Assembly: GCF_037381185.1 (NCBI RefSeq)
Contig: NZ_JARRQY010000007.1
Location: 61,200 to 125,199, forward strand
From: Acidihalobacter_A sp037381185
Lineage (GTDB): Bacteria > Pseudomonadota > Gammaproteobacteria > DSM-5130 > Acidihalobacteraceae
Reading direction: 5' to 3'
Length of the DNA stretch: 64,000 nt
In this document: positions 25,194-34,810 of the stretch, piece by piece
Layout of the letters: each line of letters starts with the position of its first letter
How positions within the stretch are numbered: position 1 is the first letter of the stretch
The notes under the pieces: model-generated
What the model was told of the DNA's origin: nothing
Database searches by the model: none
Seen by the model: the letters and a program-made list of their open reading frames with translations, nothing else
Position numbers and translations under genes: made by a program

Positions 25194-25337
25194 CTCACAG
25201 GACAAGCCGTTGTTTCTACGGCCCGGAACGCCAATCACTGCCTGGCCCGATGTTTGCTTTAACAAGCCGCTTTGACATTTTCATTACAGCTGCAACTGAT
25301 AGACCACCTCAATCAACTACATTGGAGCGGACCACCC

Positions 25338-26615
25338 ATGGCACATATCGTCATTCTCGGCGCAGGAACCGGCGGCATGCCCGCCGCGTATGAAATGCGC
25401 GAGGCACTGGGCAAGGGACACGAAATCACCGTCATCAACAGCAACGAATATTTCCAATTCGTTCCATCCAATCCCTGGATCGGCGTCGGCTGGCGCAAAC
25501 GCGACGACATCACCTTCCCAATCCGTCCCTATCTTGAACGCAAGGGCATCGAGTTCATTGCCCAGACGGCCACCGAAATCGACGCCGAAGGCAATCGCCT
25601 GACGCTGGCCAACGGTGAAACCGTCGACTACGACTACCTGATCATCACCACCGGCCCGAAACTCGCTTTCGAAGAGGTGGAAGGCTCCGGACCCCACGGT
25701 GGGCATACCCATTCGGTGTGCACCGTCGATCATGCCGAAACCGCTTATGACGACTACCAGAAGCTGCTTGACGAGCCAGGTCCGGTGGTCGTCGGCGCCA
25801 TGCCTGGCGCCAGTTGCTTCGGCCCCGGCTACGAATTCGCCTTTATCGTCGAATCGGACCTGCGCAAGCGCAAGATGCGGCCGAAGGTTGAAATGACCTA
25901 CGTCACCAGCGAGCCGTATATCGGCCACTTGGGCCTGGGCGGTGTGGGCGATTCCAAGGGCCTGCTCGAGAGCGCCCTGCGCGAACGCCACATCAAGTGG
26001 ATCACCAACGCCAAGGTGACCAAGGTCGAAGAAGACAAAATGCTTGTCGACGAACTGGACGAAGACGGCAACGTCAAGAAACAGCACGAACTGCCGTTCA
26101 AGTTCTCGATGATGCTGCCATCCTTCAAAGGCGTCGACGCCGTGGCCAATGTCGAAGGATTGTGCAACCCGCGCGGCTTCGTGATCGTCGACGACTATCA
26201 GCGCAGCCCAAAATACCCCAATATCTACTCGGCCGGCGTCTGCATCGCCATCCCGCCGGTAGAGAAGACGCCTGTCGCCACAGGCGCACCCAAGACCGGC
26301 TACATGATCGAATCGATGGTCACCGCCATTGTCCAAAACGTGAAACAGGAACTCAGCGGCGAGCAGCCGACGCATACCGGCACCTGGAATGCCATCTGCC
26401 TGGCCGACATGGGCGACACCGGCGCCGCCTTCGTCGCGCTGCCGCAGATTCCGCCGCGCAACGTCAACTGGTTCAAGGAAGGCAAGTGGGTGCACGTCGC
26501 CAAGATCGCCTTTGAAAAGTACTTCATGCGCAAGATGAAGAAGGGTTCATCCGAACCTATCTACGAGAAGTACGTGCTTAAGGCGCTCGGCATCGAGCGA
26601 ATCGGCAAGCGCTAG
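25338..26615 (+). CDS. sqr: Sulfide:quinone oxidoreductase
   Basis: A 425-residue membrane-associated flavoprotein that oxidises sulfide to polysulfide or sulfur and passes electrons to quinone. It closely resembles the Acidithiobacillus ferrooxidans enzyme: N-terminal FAD site IVILGAGTGGMPAAYEM, YFQFVPSNPWIGVGW, and three redox Cys at 128 (SVCTVDH), 160 (GASCFGP) and 354 (NAICLAD), close to the known 128/160/356. The C-terminal amphipathic segment KIAFEKYFMRKMKKG fits membrane docking. ATG 25338 is preferred, with GGAG about 10 bases upstream. Together with the nearby cytochrome bd genes it could form a short sulfide-to-oxygen chain. Confidence 0.95.
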   Translation: MAHIVILGAGTGGMPAAYEMREALGKGHEITVINSNEYFQFVPSNPWIGVGWRKRDDITFPIRPYLERKGIEFIAQTATEIDAEGNRLTLANGETVDYDYLIITTGPKLAFEEVEGSGPHGGHTHSVCTVDHAETAYDDYQKLLDEPGPVVVGAMPGASCFGPGYEFAFIVESDLRKRKMRPKVEMTYVTSEPYIGHLGLGGVGDSKGLLESALRERHIKWITNAKVTKVEEDKMLVDELDEDGNVKKQHELPFKFSMMLPSFKGVDAVANVEGLCNPRGFVIVDDYQRSPKYPNIYSAGVCIAIPPVEKTPVATGAPKTGYMIESMVTAIVQNVKQELSGEQPTHTGTWNAICLADMGDTGAAFVALPQIPPRNVNWFKEGKWVHVAKIAFEKYFMRKMKKGSSEPIYEKYVLKALGIERIGKR

Positions 26616-26626
26616 ACCTTGCCGCA

Positions 26627-26655
26627 AGGGCCGGCTGGAACCACCAGCCGGCCCT
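26627..26655. terminator. Hairpin between convergent sqr and truD
   Basis: A 12-bp perfect stem (26627-26638, AGGGCCGGCTGG, with 26644-26655) and a 5-base loop lie between the two stop codons. No U-run on either strand. Confidence 0.55.
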
Positions 26656-26667
26656 GTCCAGAGGCGC

Positions 26668-27747
26668 CTAGCGGGAAGACGCGTCCCTATATTCCAACAG
26701 GTCGCGCAGCACAGCCGTGGCAAACGCCCCGGCCGGCAGCATGAATTCGAGCATCAGGCTGTGGTCGGCCTCATCCAGCGACCAGTGCAGATTTTTCGGG
26801 CAAAGGCGCAGCGGCCGGCGCTCCTGACGCAGCCCCGCCGCGACCAGGCCTCTCGCCAATACGTCCGCCTCTCCTAGTACATCCGCTTCCACCTGCGCAG
26901 CAGCATTGCGACAAGGCGGCTCCCCCTCCCCCCAGAGCGCTCCGGAGGGATGTATGTCATGTGCGGCCAGCCGCTGTTCCAGCTCTGTATCGACCGCATC
27001 AGCCACGAAAAAACTGTTCGAACCGTCCAGCATGACCGCCTCTCCGGGAAGCAGCTTGTCCCAACAGTTATCCGCTACCCGCCGGGCGAGAATGCCGTTG
27101 AAAACGGCACTTCTCGCTGCCGAGAGATACAATCCGCGGCGTTTCCGGTCACGTTCCGGATGCCCTGAAAACATCCGCACGGCCGCCTCCAGATTCGCCG
27201 CACCACGCCCGAAGCGCTGCTCGCCGAAATAGTTCGGCACACCGCGCTCCACAACCGAACGCAAACGCTGTTCGAGCAAGGGCGCATCGATCTCCAGTTC
27301 CCGCATGCGCAGTACAAAACGATTCCCGCGCAATCCGCCCACGCGCAACTTGCGCGAGTGGCGTGAGCTGCGCAGCACCCGCACATGCTCGGTTTCGAAC
27401 CCTGATGGCGGCGCCTCCCCGCCCACACCTCCCGGCAGGTGCACGCTGAACCATTGACGTGTCAGTGCGTGCCGGTCCTTGCGCCCGGCGTACCCGACCG
27501 CCATGGGTTTCACGCCGGCGGCACGGGCGAGTCGCTTGGCCACCGCTTCGGTATTCTCCACACGCTTCTCGACCCACAGCCAAAGGTGCTCGCCGGCTCC
27601 CTCCGGCTCTTGCACCGGCACCTCCTCGACAATGAAGTCCTCGGCCTGGCCGCGGATCACTCCCCGTCCTGCAACCTGACCGGAGCGCGGCAGCTCGGCC
27701 ACACGGGCCCACGCGCGCCACGACGGCTCGGAAACGGCATCGTTCAT
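26668..27747 (-). CDS. truD: tRNA pseudouridine(13) synthase TruD
   Basis: A 359-residue enzyme that makes pseudouridine 13 in tRNA-Glu. The TruD signature VGYAGRKDRHALTRQWFSV with the catalytic Asp lies near residue 85, followed by the RNA-binding LRGNRFVLRMRELE and VPNYFGEQRFGRGAANL. Length matches E. coli TruD (349). ATG 27747 is used. In many gammaproteobacteria truD directly precedes surE; here an insert with smr, cyd and sqr separates them. It is 63 bases after tsaB in the same direction. Confidence 0.95.
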   Translation of the reverse strand: MNDAVSEPSWRAWARVAELPRSGQVAGRGVIRGQAEDFIVEEVPVQEPEGAGEHLWLWVEKRVENTEAVAKRLARAAGVKPMAVGYAGRKDRHALTRQWFSVHLPGGVGGEAPPSGFETEHVRVLRSSRHSRKLRVGGLRGNRFVLRMRELEIDAPLLEQRLRSVVERGVPNYFGEQRFGRGAANLEAAVRMFSGHPERDRKRRGLYLSAARSAVFNGILARRVADNCWDKLLPGEAVMLDGSNSFFVADAVDTELEQRLAAHDIHPSGALWGEGEPPCRNAAAQVEADVLGEADVLARGLVAAGLRQERRPLRLCPKNLHWSLDEADHSLMLEFMLPAGAFATAVLRDLLEYRDASSR

Positions 27748-27810
27748 ATGGAAATCCCTTAAGTCGACTGGAGGAGCAACGGCGACAGGTATGCCGGCTC
27801 GAAATGGATT

Positions 27811-28488
27811 TCAGCTGCGCACTACACGGTCACGCAGATACACAGGCTGAGCGTCGGCCGCTTCAACAGCCTCGCCCTCTTTCCAGGCTCGACGCCCCAG
27901 AACCAGCGCATGCACGGCATGCGGCAGGCTGTCGGGCAGCGTACGACTGAGTCCCAAACGCTGCGCCAACGCCTCAGGATAGGCAGAAAAACCACTGCCG
28001 GCTCCGATCCAGGGGCCGTCATGGAGCGCTGGAACAGCCTCGGGTGCAATCACCGATTCCTGCCCGATCGCGACCGCAACACCGTCGCTATCGGACAGAT
28101 AAGTTCCCCAATACACTTCACCCATGCGGGCGTCGAACGCGACCGCCACATGCCCGGCGCCCGCCTCGACTGCGCCCTGCGCCACAATCGCCAGACTGGA
28201 TACCGGCAACACCGGCCGGCCGACCGAGAACGCCAGCCCCTGCACCACTCCCACAGCGATGCGTACGCCGGTGAATGCTCCCGGACCGCGCCCCATCACA
28301 AAGGCATCGACATCGGACATTCCCAGGCCTGCGTCCTTCAGTACCGCTTCCACCATGGGCAGCACCAGGCGAGTGTGCTCGCGGGGCGCCACCTCGTGGC
28401 GCACGAACACTTCCGTTCCCGCGCCGAGCGCGACGGAACAGGCGTCCGAACTCGTTTCGACGGCCAGCATCACGGAGGGTTGGTTCAT
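27811..28488 (-). CDS. tsaB: tRNA t6A biosynthesis protein TsaB
   Basis: A 225-residue actin-fold protein that pairs with TsaD and TsaE to make threonylcarbamoyl-A37 in tRNAs reading ANN codons. Seen: MLAVETSSDACSVAL at the N-terminus, FVMGRGPGAFTGVRIAVGVVQGLA in the centre and VAFDARMGEVYWG. It lacks the metal-binding His residues of TsaD, as expected. Its ATG overlaps the yoaA stop as ATGA, so it is probably translated from the yoaA-tsaB transcript. Confidence 0.94.
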   Translation of the reverse strand: MNQPSVMLAVETSSDACSVALGAGTEVFVRHEVAPREHTRLVLPMVEAVLKDAGLGMSDVDAFVMGRGPGAFTGVRIAVGVVQGLAFSVGRPVLPVSSLAIVAQGAVEAGAGHVAVAFDARMGEVYWGTYLSDSDGVAVAIGQESVIAPEAVPALHDGPWIGAGSGFSAYPEALAQRLGLSRTLPDSLPHAVHALVLGRRAWKEGEAVEAADAQPVYLRDRVVRS

Positions 28489-30449
28489 GAAACACCTTCA
28501 CCCGCATCGGCACCGGCCTCGACCGGCTCGTGCGCAAGGAACTCGATGACCTCCGCCTGCTCGCGCGTCACCGGCGCCGGCGGAAGACTGTTGCGGAACA
28601 CGCTGCCATAACCGCCCTGATCCAGGCGAGGATCACACACGACAAGCACGCCGCGGTCATTCACGTCACGGATCAATCGTCCTACGCCCTGTTTGAAGGC
28701 GATCACCGCACGCGGCAGATGATAGTCGCGAAAGGGATTGCCGCCGCGGGCGCGCAGCGCATCGGAACGCGCCTTGAGCAACGGGTCATCGGGCGAGGCG
28801 AATGGCAACTTGTCCATGGTCACGCAGGACAGCGCTGCGCCCTGTACGTCCACACCCTCCCAGAAGCTCTGCGCACCCAGCAACACGGCGTTGCCGGCCT
28901 CCCGGAAACGCTCCAGCAGTTCACGTCTGGAGGCACTGCCCTGCACCAGCAACGGGCGTTGCGTCGCATCGGCCAGCAGGCCGGCCGCGATCTGCAGCGC
29001 ACGATGGCTGGTGAAGAGCAGGAACGTACCCCCCGGGTTGGCCTCGATCACCGGCAGCACGGCCTGTATCACGGCCTGCGTGTAGCGGGGCGTGTTCGGC
29101 TGCGGCAGATTCTGTGGCCGGTACACCAGCGCCTGATGGGCATAGTCGAAGGGACTGCCCAGTTGCAGGCTGCGCGGCGTCCCCAGGCCCAGTTGGGCAC
29201 AGAAATGGCTGAAATCGTCCGCCACGGCCAGCGTGGCGGAAGTGAATATCCAGGCCGCCGGATAGCGCGCCTTGTGCTTGGCGAAGGTCTGAGCGACCTC
29301 GAGCGGCGTGAGATTCAGCGAAAAGCTGCGCAGATGCGTCTCGCACCAGCGCACCGCGTCGACCTCGGGTTCGAGAAAGCGTTCCAGGCGCTCCGCCGCC
29401 ACCGCAGCGCGGCGCGCCACGGCCTGCAATGCCCGGCCGCGTTCAGCGACCGCATCCAGATCTTCGCGCAAGGTACCGACGGCGGCGACCAGCTCATCCA
29501 TCGCCTCGGGGATTCCCTCGCGCGCACTCAACGCGTCCCAGGCCTGACGGGCCGCTCCGCTGCCCAGAGCGGCGCGCATGCCGCGCACGGCATACTCCAG
29601 ATCCCGCGCCCGATCGCGCAGTTCGGGCTGGTCCGGCGCCTCGTTCAGGCCGGCGGCGAGCGAGTCGCGGGCCAACTCGGCCAACACGCGACTGCTGACG
29701 CTCATGCCGAAAAAGTTGGAAGCCACCTCCGGCAGCTGATGCGCCTCGTCCAGGATGAAAGCGTTGGCGCTGGGCAGAATCTCGCCGAAGCCCTCCTCCT
29801 TCAATGACAGGTCGGCAAAGAACAGATGATGATTGATTACCACCACGTCCGCCTCCTGCGCGCTGCGCCGCGCCTGCAACACGTGGCAGTCCCCGATGTC
29901 CGGACATTCCTGCCCCAGGCAGTTCTCCGCCGTCGAGGTCACCTTGGGCCAGATCGGCGCCCCTTCCGGCACGCTCGCCAGCCCGGCCGTATCGCCGTCC
30001 GGCGTACGCCGCGCCCAGGTTTCGATCTGGCGCAACTGCGCGGCGTCCTCGACCTCGCGCCCGGCACTGAACTCGGCGTACTGGCGCAGCCGGTAGCGGC
30101 ACAGATAATTGGAACGCCCCTTGAGAAGCGCACAGCGAACGTCGCGCCGCAGCGCGCGGCGCACCACCGGAAGGTCCTTGCGGAACAACTGGTCCTGCAG
30201 ATTCTTGGTACCGGTCGACACGATCACCTTGCCGCCGCTGGCCAACGCGGGCAATAGATAGGCGAAGGTCTTGCCCACGCCCGTGCCGGCCTCGACCACC
30301 AGCGTGTCGTCGGCGCCGAGCGCTTCGGCCACCGCCTCCGACATTTCCACCTGCTGCGCCCGCGGCACAAATCCGGGCAGAGTCTCGACCAAGGGGCCAT
30401 CGTGCGCGAACAGCTCGCGCACGCGCCCGAGCAAATCGCTCTCGCTCAT
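28485..30449 (-). CDS. yoaA: DinG-family ATP-dependent helicase YoaA
   Basis: A ~654-residue superfamily 2 XPD/DinG-like DNA helicase. Walker A is EAGTGVGKTFAYLLP, the Fe-S cluster Cys are in NYLCRYRL, ENCLGQEC and DIGDCHVLQA, and the DEAH box appears as AFILDEAHQLPEVA. The C-terminal motif VI region reads KQGVGRLIRDVNDRG. YoaA acts with the polymerase III chi subunit in damage tolerance in E. coli. The start is ATG 30449 (GTG 30461 possible); no strong ribosome site is seen. Overlaps tsaB by 4 bases. All domains intact. Confidence 0.93.
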   Translation of the reverse strand: MSESDLLGRVRELFAHDGPLVETLPGFVPRAQQVEMSEAVAEALGADDTLVVEAGTGVGKTFAYLLPALASGGKVIVSTGTKNLQDQLFRKDLPVVRRALRRDVRCALLKGRSNYLCRYRLRQYAEFSAGREVEDAAQLRQIETWARRTPDGDTAGLASVPEGAPIWPKVTSTAENCLGQECPDIGDCHVLQARRSAQEADVVVINHHLFFADLSLKEEGFGEILPSANAFILDEAHQLPEVASNFFGMSVSSRVLAELARDSLAAGLNEAPDQPELRDRARDLEYAVRGMRAALGSGAARQAWDALSAREGIPEAMDELVAAVGTLREDLDAVAERGRALQAVARRAAVAAERLERFLEPEVDAVRWCETHLRSFSLNLTPLEVAQTFAKHKARYPAAWIFTSATLAVADDFSHFCAQLGLGTPRSLQLGSPFDYAHQALVYRPQNLPQPNTPRYTQAVIQAVLPVIEANPGGTFLLFTSHRALQIAAGLLADATQRPLLVQGSASRRELLERFREAGNAVLLGAQSFWEGVDVQGAALSCVTMDKLPFASPDDPLLKARSDALRARGGNPFRDYHLPRAVIAFKQGVGRLIRDVNDRGVLVVCDPRLDQGGYGSVFRNSLPPAPVTREQAEVIEFLAHEPVEAGADAGEGVS

Positions 30450-30487
30450 GCCGACAGCCACGGTGACACGATTGACGTCGTCATCGC

Positions 30488-30967
30488 TTACAACGCTTCG
30501 GCACGCCGCTGCGCCTGCGCCGCGCCGGCCTTGTCGCCTAGAGCGTTGCGCGACGCCCCGATGATGCGCCAGTTCATTTTCTGCAACGCGGCATCGCCAA
30601 CGGCGTAGCCATTGGACTTGAACGCGCAGGTCTCGGCCTGACGATACTCGCCCTGGCTGTAGCGCACCGCCGCAAGACGCTGCCAGAGCAACGGATTGCG
30701 CGGCGCAATGTTGAGCGCGCGCTCGAGTTGCCGCGAAGCCTGCGGCCAGTCGCGGGCACGCGCGGCGCGGTCCGCCGCTTCGGCCAAACTAAGCGCTGCC
30801 GCCGGCATGGCGCGCGCGTCGCGTATGGCCTTGGCCTGCATCCCGGACGGCGGTGCCGCCTGCGTTTCAGTTGGCGATGCCGAGCCCCGCGTACCGGGGC
30901 CTGAAGCGCAGCCGGCAAGCAACGCCAGCGTCAGCACCAGCGCGATGTGGAGAAAACGGATGTTCAT
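30488..30967 (-). CDS. TPR-containing lipoprotein
   Basis: A 159-residue lipoprotein with signal peptide and lipobox LALLAGC (Cys about residue 19). A low-complexity Ala/Pro linker is followed by TPR-like helices (about 60-150), including DWPQASRQLERALNIAPRNP and a second repeat AVRYSQGEYRQAE. Its ATG overlaps the mrcB stop (ATGA, 30964-30967). Coupling to a class A penicillin-binding protein suggests a cell-wall role, for example as an outer-membrane activator of PBP1b in the manner of LpoB. That role is inferred from position only. Confidence 0.8.
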   Translation of the reverse strand: MNIRFLHIALVLTLALLAGCASGPGTRGSASPTETQAAPPSGMQAKAIRDARAMPAAALSLAEAADRAARARDWPQASRQLERALNIAPRNPLLWQRLAAVRYSQGEYRQAETCAFKSNGYAVGDAALQKMNWRIIGASRNALGDKAGAAQAQRRAEAL

Positions 30968-33309
30968 TGCAGCAGTCCCTTGAACCATTCGATGGCCCGA
31001 CGCACCGGACTGGCGCGGCAGGGTGAATCTCCCTTGGGTTCGCTCCCTTTGACGAAAGGCATCCACTGCGCGCCCGAACAATAGTCCTGCGTGCGCAGCC
31101 CGGTCTTCGGATCGATCGTCAGCCAGTCCACATTGGCCGGTTGGGTCATCTGCAGGGACTCGGCGTGAATCCCGCGCATGATCGAGGCCCAGATCGGCAA
31201 CGCGCCGGTCGCCCCCGTAAGTCCGGTGGGCTTGTTGTCGTCGCGCCCCACCCAGACCACGGTCACCTCGCGACCACCGAAACCGGCAAACCAGCTGTCG
31301 CGCAAATCGTTGGTGGTACCCGTCTTGCCGGCGACCTCCATGCCTTGGGGCAACAGCTTGCGCAGCGACTGCGCAGTGCCGCGGCGCGTCACCTCATGCA
31401 AAGCGGCATCCAGCAGATACACCGCATCCGCGGGCGCCATCCGCTCTACCTTGAGCGGATAACGCTGCAGCGTATCGCCGCGCGGCCGGACCACCGCCTG
31501 AATCGCCCGCAGCGGTGCGCGATACCCGCCTGCCGCCAGCGTCTGGTACATCTGCGCGATCTCGATCGGCGGCACCGGCACCGCCCCCAGCAAAGTTGCG
31601 GGATAGTCCGGAATCGTCTGAGCGATGCCCAGATCGTGTGCCGTCTTGATCACCTCGGGCAAACCGAGATCGAGGCCGAGACGCGCGCTGGAAACGTTGT
31701 AGGAATGCACGAGCGCATCCATCAACGTGACTTCACCGTGGTTCTCTCGATCGTAATTCTGCGGCGTCCAGACCTTGCCCTGGCCATAGCGATAGGCCAA
31801 CGGCTTGTCGTCCAGCAGAGTCGCCAGAGTGTAACGCGTCGGCTGCTCCAGCGCCGTCAGATAGGTGGCTGCCTTGAACAACGAGCCGATCGAACGGCGT
31901 GCGTCCAGGGCGCGGTTGAAACCGTCGACGTCGGCGCGACGCCCTCCGACCACGGCGTAGACTTCGCCGTTGCCGACCGAGGTCACCACGGCTGCGGCCT
32001 CCAGCGTGTCCCGCTTCATTCCATGCCGCTGTTCCAGCGCCCGCAAACCCTGATCTACGGCACGCTGGGCCGCCAGTTGCACCAGAGGACGCAAAGTGGT
32101 GTAAATCAGCAGGCCTTCCGTGCGCAGGTCGTCGGGCCGATAATCCCGCGCCAATTGCGCACGCACCAGATCGAGAAAGTCCGGGAACGGCGTCACGCTG
32201 GAAACCGGCTTGCGGATTACGCCGAGCGGCTCGGATTGCGCCCGGCGCATCGCGGCGGCGCTGATCTCGCCGGCCCGGGCCATTTCCTTCAACACCAAGT
32301 TGCGCCGGGCCAGCGCACGTTCGGGATGGCGACGCGGGTCGTAGTACGTCGGCCCCCGCACCAAGGCGACCAGCAAGGCAACCTGGGCGGTATCCAGGCG
32401 CTGCACCGGACGTCCGAAATAGAACTCGCTGGCCAAGCCGACGCCGTGGATCGCCCGCCGGCCGTCCTGCCCGAGGTAAACCTCGTTGAGATAGGTTTCG
32501 AGTATGGTGCGCTTGTGGTAGTGCAGCTCCAGCAACACCGCCATGATGGCTTCGTTGAACTTGCGCCACAGGCTGCGCCGGTTACTGAGATAGAAATTCT
32601 TGACCAACTGCTGCGTCAGCGTACTGCCGCCCTGCACGAAGCGCCGCGCCCGCAGATCCGCCACCAGCGCACGACCGATCGCAACCGGATCAACACCATG
32701 GTGCTGATAGAACCGGCGGTCCTCCACCGAGACCAACGCCTTGGGCAGCAGCGGCGGCAGCTCACTCATGCGCACCAGGATCCGATCCTCATGCGTCTGC
32801 GGATAAATCTTGGCAATCAGAATCGGGGCGAGTCGCGCCAGGGCCACTGCCTTCCCGTCGGCGCTGCTCAGACCTTGGAGACGACCTTCGGCGAAGCGCA
32901 CACGCAAGATTCTCGACGGCTCGTCACCGTCGGGCGAGGAGAACCCCCGCGTATGAATCAGATAACCGCCGCCCAGCGCCTGATAGCTGCCCGGATTCGC
33001 AGCGCTGTTCCCACTCTGATGAAAATGCAGCAGGCGCAACGCCTCGCCCACGTCCGCACGGTCAATGCGTTCGCCCGTGTACAGCTCCAGAGGACTGGAG
33101 TACACACGGGCCGGCAACGCATAGCGCTTGGCTTCGAACTGGCTGACGATGAGATGGTTGAGATAGGCGACATACAGCCCCGCCGAAACGACGAATACGA
33201 GCAGCACCAGCCACGGCCAATGACGGCTGCGGCGGGTTTGGGCGGCGCGTTTCCTGGCCCTGACAGGCTTGCGCGACGGGCGCTTGCGCGGGCTTGAGGG
33301 TCTTCCCAT
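30964..33309 (-). CDS. mrcB: Penicillin-binding protein 1B (bifunctional transglycosylase/transpeptidase)
   Basis: A ~781-residue class A PBP that polymerises and cross-links peptidoglycan. A basic cytoplasmic tail (rich in R/K) precedes one membrane helix (WPWLVLLVFVVSAGLYVAY). A UvrB-like UB2H region follows, then the GT51 motifs EDRRFYQHHGVD and GGSTLTQQLVKNFYLS. The transpeptidase motifs are RSIGSLFK (SxxK), SYN and KTGTTNDLRDSW. The presence of UB2H and length fit PBP1b. The start is ATG 33309 or GTG 33336; neither has a clear ribosome site. The downstream lipoprotein overlaps by 4 bases. Confidence 0.94.
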   Translation of the reverse strand: MGRPSSPRKRPSRKPVRARKRAAQTRRSRHWPWLVLLVFVVSAGLYVAYLNHLIVSQFEAKRYALPARVYSSPLELYTGERIDRADVGEALRLLHFHQSGNSAANPGSYQALGGGYLIHTRGFSSPDGDEPSRILRVRFAEGRLQGLSSADGKAVALARLAPILIAKIYPQTHEDRILVRMSELPPLLPKALVSVEDRRFYQHHGVDPVAIGRALVADLRARRFVQGGSTLTQQLVKNFYLSNRRSLWRKFNEAIMAVLLELHYHKRTILETYLNEVYLGQDGRRAIHGVGLASEFYFGRPVQRLDTAQVALLVALVRGPTYYDPRRHPERALARRNLVLKEMARAGEISAAAMRRAQSEPLGVIRKPVSSVTPFPDFLDLVRAQLARDYRPDDLRTEGLLIYTTLRPLVQLAAQRAVDQGLRALEQRHGMKRDTLEAAAVVTSVGNGEVYAVVGGRRADVDGFNRALDARRSIGSLFKAATYLTALEQPTRYTLATLLDDKPLAYRYGQGKVWTPQNYDRENHGEVTLMDALVHSYNVSSARLGLDLGLPEVIKTAHDLGIAQTIPDYPATLLGAVPVPPIEIAQMYQTLAAGGYRAPLRAIQAVVRPRGDTLQRYPLKVERMAPADAVYLLDAALHEVTRRGTAQSLRKLLPQGMEVAGKTGTTNDLRDSWFAGFGGREVTVVWVGRDDNKPTGLTGATGALPIWASIMRGIHAESLQMTQPANVDWLTIDPKTGLRTQDYCSGAQWMPFVKGSEPKGDSPCRASPVRRAIEWFKGLLQ

Positions 33310-33395
33310 GCGGAGGGGCTGGTGGCAGTTTGTCACGGCAAAGACGTATCATTATCCTTGTCGCCATTCGATACCACAAGGATCAGGAGTCGCAC

Positions 33396-34805
33396 GTGCC
33401 GGACCAATCCCTGCTGCTGTCAGGCCTGAGCCGGCCGGAAGCCTACCCCCACCCGGTCGAAGATCTGCGCATCATCGAAACGCATATCTCCGCTGTATTC
33501 CTGACCGGCCGCTACGCCTACAAACTTAAGAAGGCGCTCAATCTCGGCTTTCTCGATTTCTCCACCCTTGAGCGCCGCAAACGCTTCTGCGAGGAAGAGC
33601 TGCGGCTCAACCGCCGCCTGGCGCCGCAGCTGTATATCGACGTCCTGCCTGTGAGCGGCACACCGCAAGCGCCGCGCATCGGCGGCGACGGCGATGCGCT
33701 CGACTACGTGCTGCGCATGCACCAGTTCGATCCCGACCGTCAGCTCGATCGCCTGCTCGAACGCGGCGTGCTGGACACCCGGATCATCGACCGCCTGATA
33801 CCGATCATCACCCGCTTCCATGCCGAAGCGGAAACCGCTCCCGCCGACAGCGAGTACGGCTCTCCAGAGGCCGTGTTCGCTCCCATGCAGCAAAATTTTG
33901 ACCAGTTGCGTCCGCTGATCACCGACCCGGCACAGACAGCCCAACTCGATCGCCTGGAAGGCTGGACCCGAACGCAATTCGAGGGACTGCTGCCACTACT
34001 CGAACAGCGCCGGACGGATGGCTACATCCGCGAATGCCATGGCGATATGCATCTTGGCAACATGACGCTGATGGGCGATGAAATCGCCGTCTTCGACGGC
34101 TACCCAGCGCTGAAGCTGATGCGTTTCTATCAGACCTACCGCGCGATGGTGCGCGCCAAGGTCGCCAGCATCCGTCTTGGTCAGGCCGGCCTAACCGAAG
34201 ACGAGCGCATGCAGATTCTCGACGCCTACCAGCGCTACGCCGACTTGGCCGAAAGCTATGCCAGCCCGGTTCCCCCGGCGCTGCTGATCACGCATGGCTT
34301 CTCCGGCGCCGGCAAGACCACCGTCAGTGGACAACTGGTCGACGATCTCGGTGCCGTGCGTATTCGCTCCGACATCGAACGCAAGCGCCTGCATGGATTG
34401 GATACGCAGGCCCGCACGCATTCGCAGATCGACAGCGGACTCTACGACCCCGCCGTCATCGAACGCACCTACGAGCACCTGCTGCAGCTGGCGGGCGAAA
34501 CCTTGCGCGCCGGCTACCACGTCGCCGTCGACGCCACCTTCCTCAAGCGGACGCAGCGCGACCGCTTCGCCGCCCTGGCCCGCGAACTCGGCTGCCCGTT
34601 CCTGATCCTTTCGGTTGAGGCCGACGATGCGACGCTGGAGGCCCGCGTCGAACAACGCAGCGGCGACGCCTCGGAAGCGACCACCGAAGTCGTTCGGCAC
34701 CAGCAGCAAAGCGCCGATTCTTTGGCGCCCGAGGAATCCACCCTGGCGGTGGACAGCCTCACGCCGCTGCCGATACCTCGCATCCGCGAGCTGCTCAGCG
34801 GCTAA
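33396..34805 (+). CDS. Aminoglycoside phosphotransferase-like kinase fused to a P-loop ATPase, internally shortened
   Basis: A 469-residue fusion. The N-terminal half is an APH/ChoK-like kinase (YAYKLKKALNLGFLDFSTLE; catalytic loop CHGDMHLGNM). The C-terminal half is a gluconate-kinase-like P-loop domain (LLITHGFSGAGKTTVSGQL; VAVDATFLKRTQRDRFAAL). The protein is common in proteobacteria with unknown substrate; sequence gives no reason to expect antibiotic resistance. Compared with homologs, about 45 residues (the EFN..LRWIDV..E.AFL.MDL segment) are absent at about 34097-34105, right after the DFG-like VFDG; the frame is kept. This removes part of the kinase C-lobe. GTG 33396 follows AGGAG by 6 bases. 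Confidence 0.75.
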   Translation: MPDQSLLLSGLSRPEAYPHPVEDLRIIETHISAVFLTGRYAYKLKKALNLGFLDFSTLERRKRFCEEELRLNRRLAPQLYIDVLPVSGTPQAPRIGGDGDALDYVLRMHQFDPDRQLDRLLERGVLDTRIIDRLIPIITRFHAEAETAPADSEYGSPEAVFAPMQQNFDQLRPLITDPAQTAQLDRLEGWTRTQFEGLLPLLEQRRTDGYIRECHGDMHLGNMTLMGDEIAVFDGYPALKLMRFYQTYRAMVRAKVASIRLGQAGLTEDERMQILDAYQRYADLAESYASPVPPALLITHGFSGAGKTTVSGQLVDDLGAVRIRSDIERKRLHGLDTQARTHSQIDSGLYDPAVIERTYEHLLQLAGETLRAGYHVAVDATFLKRTQRDRFAALARELGCPFLILSVEADDATLEARVEQRSGDASEATTEVVRHQQQSADSLAPEESTLAVDSLTPLPIPRIRELLSG

Positions 34806-34810
34806 GCGCC

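Noticed and set aside
31141..33297. A long plus-strand frame opposite mrcB
   Set aside because: Antisense shadow of a clear PBP1b gene; low-complexity translation and no motif.
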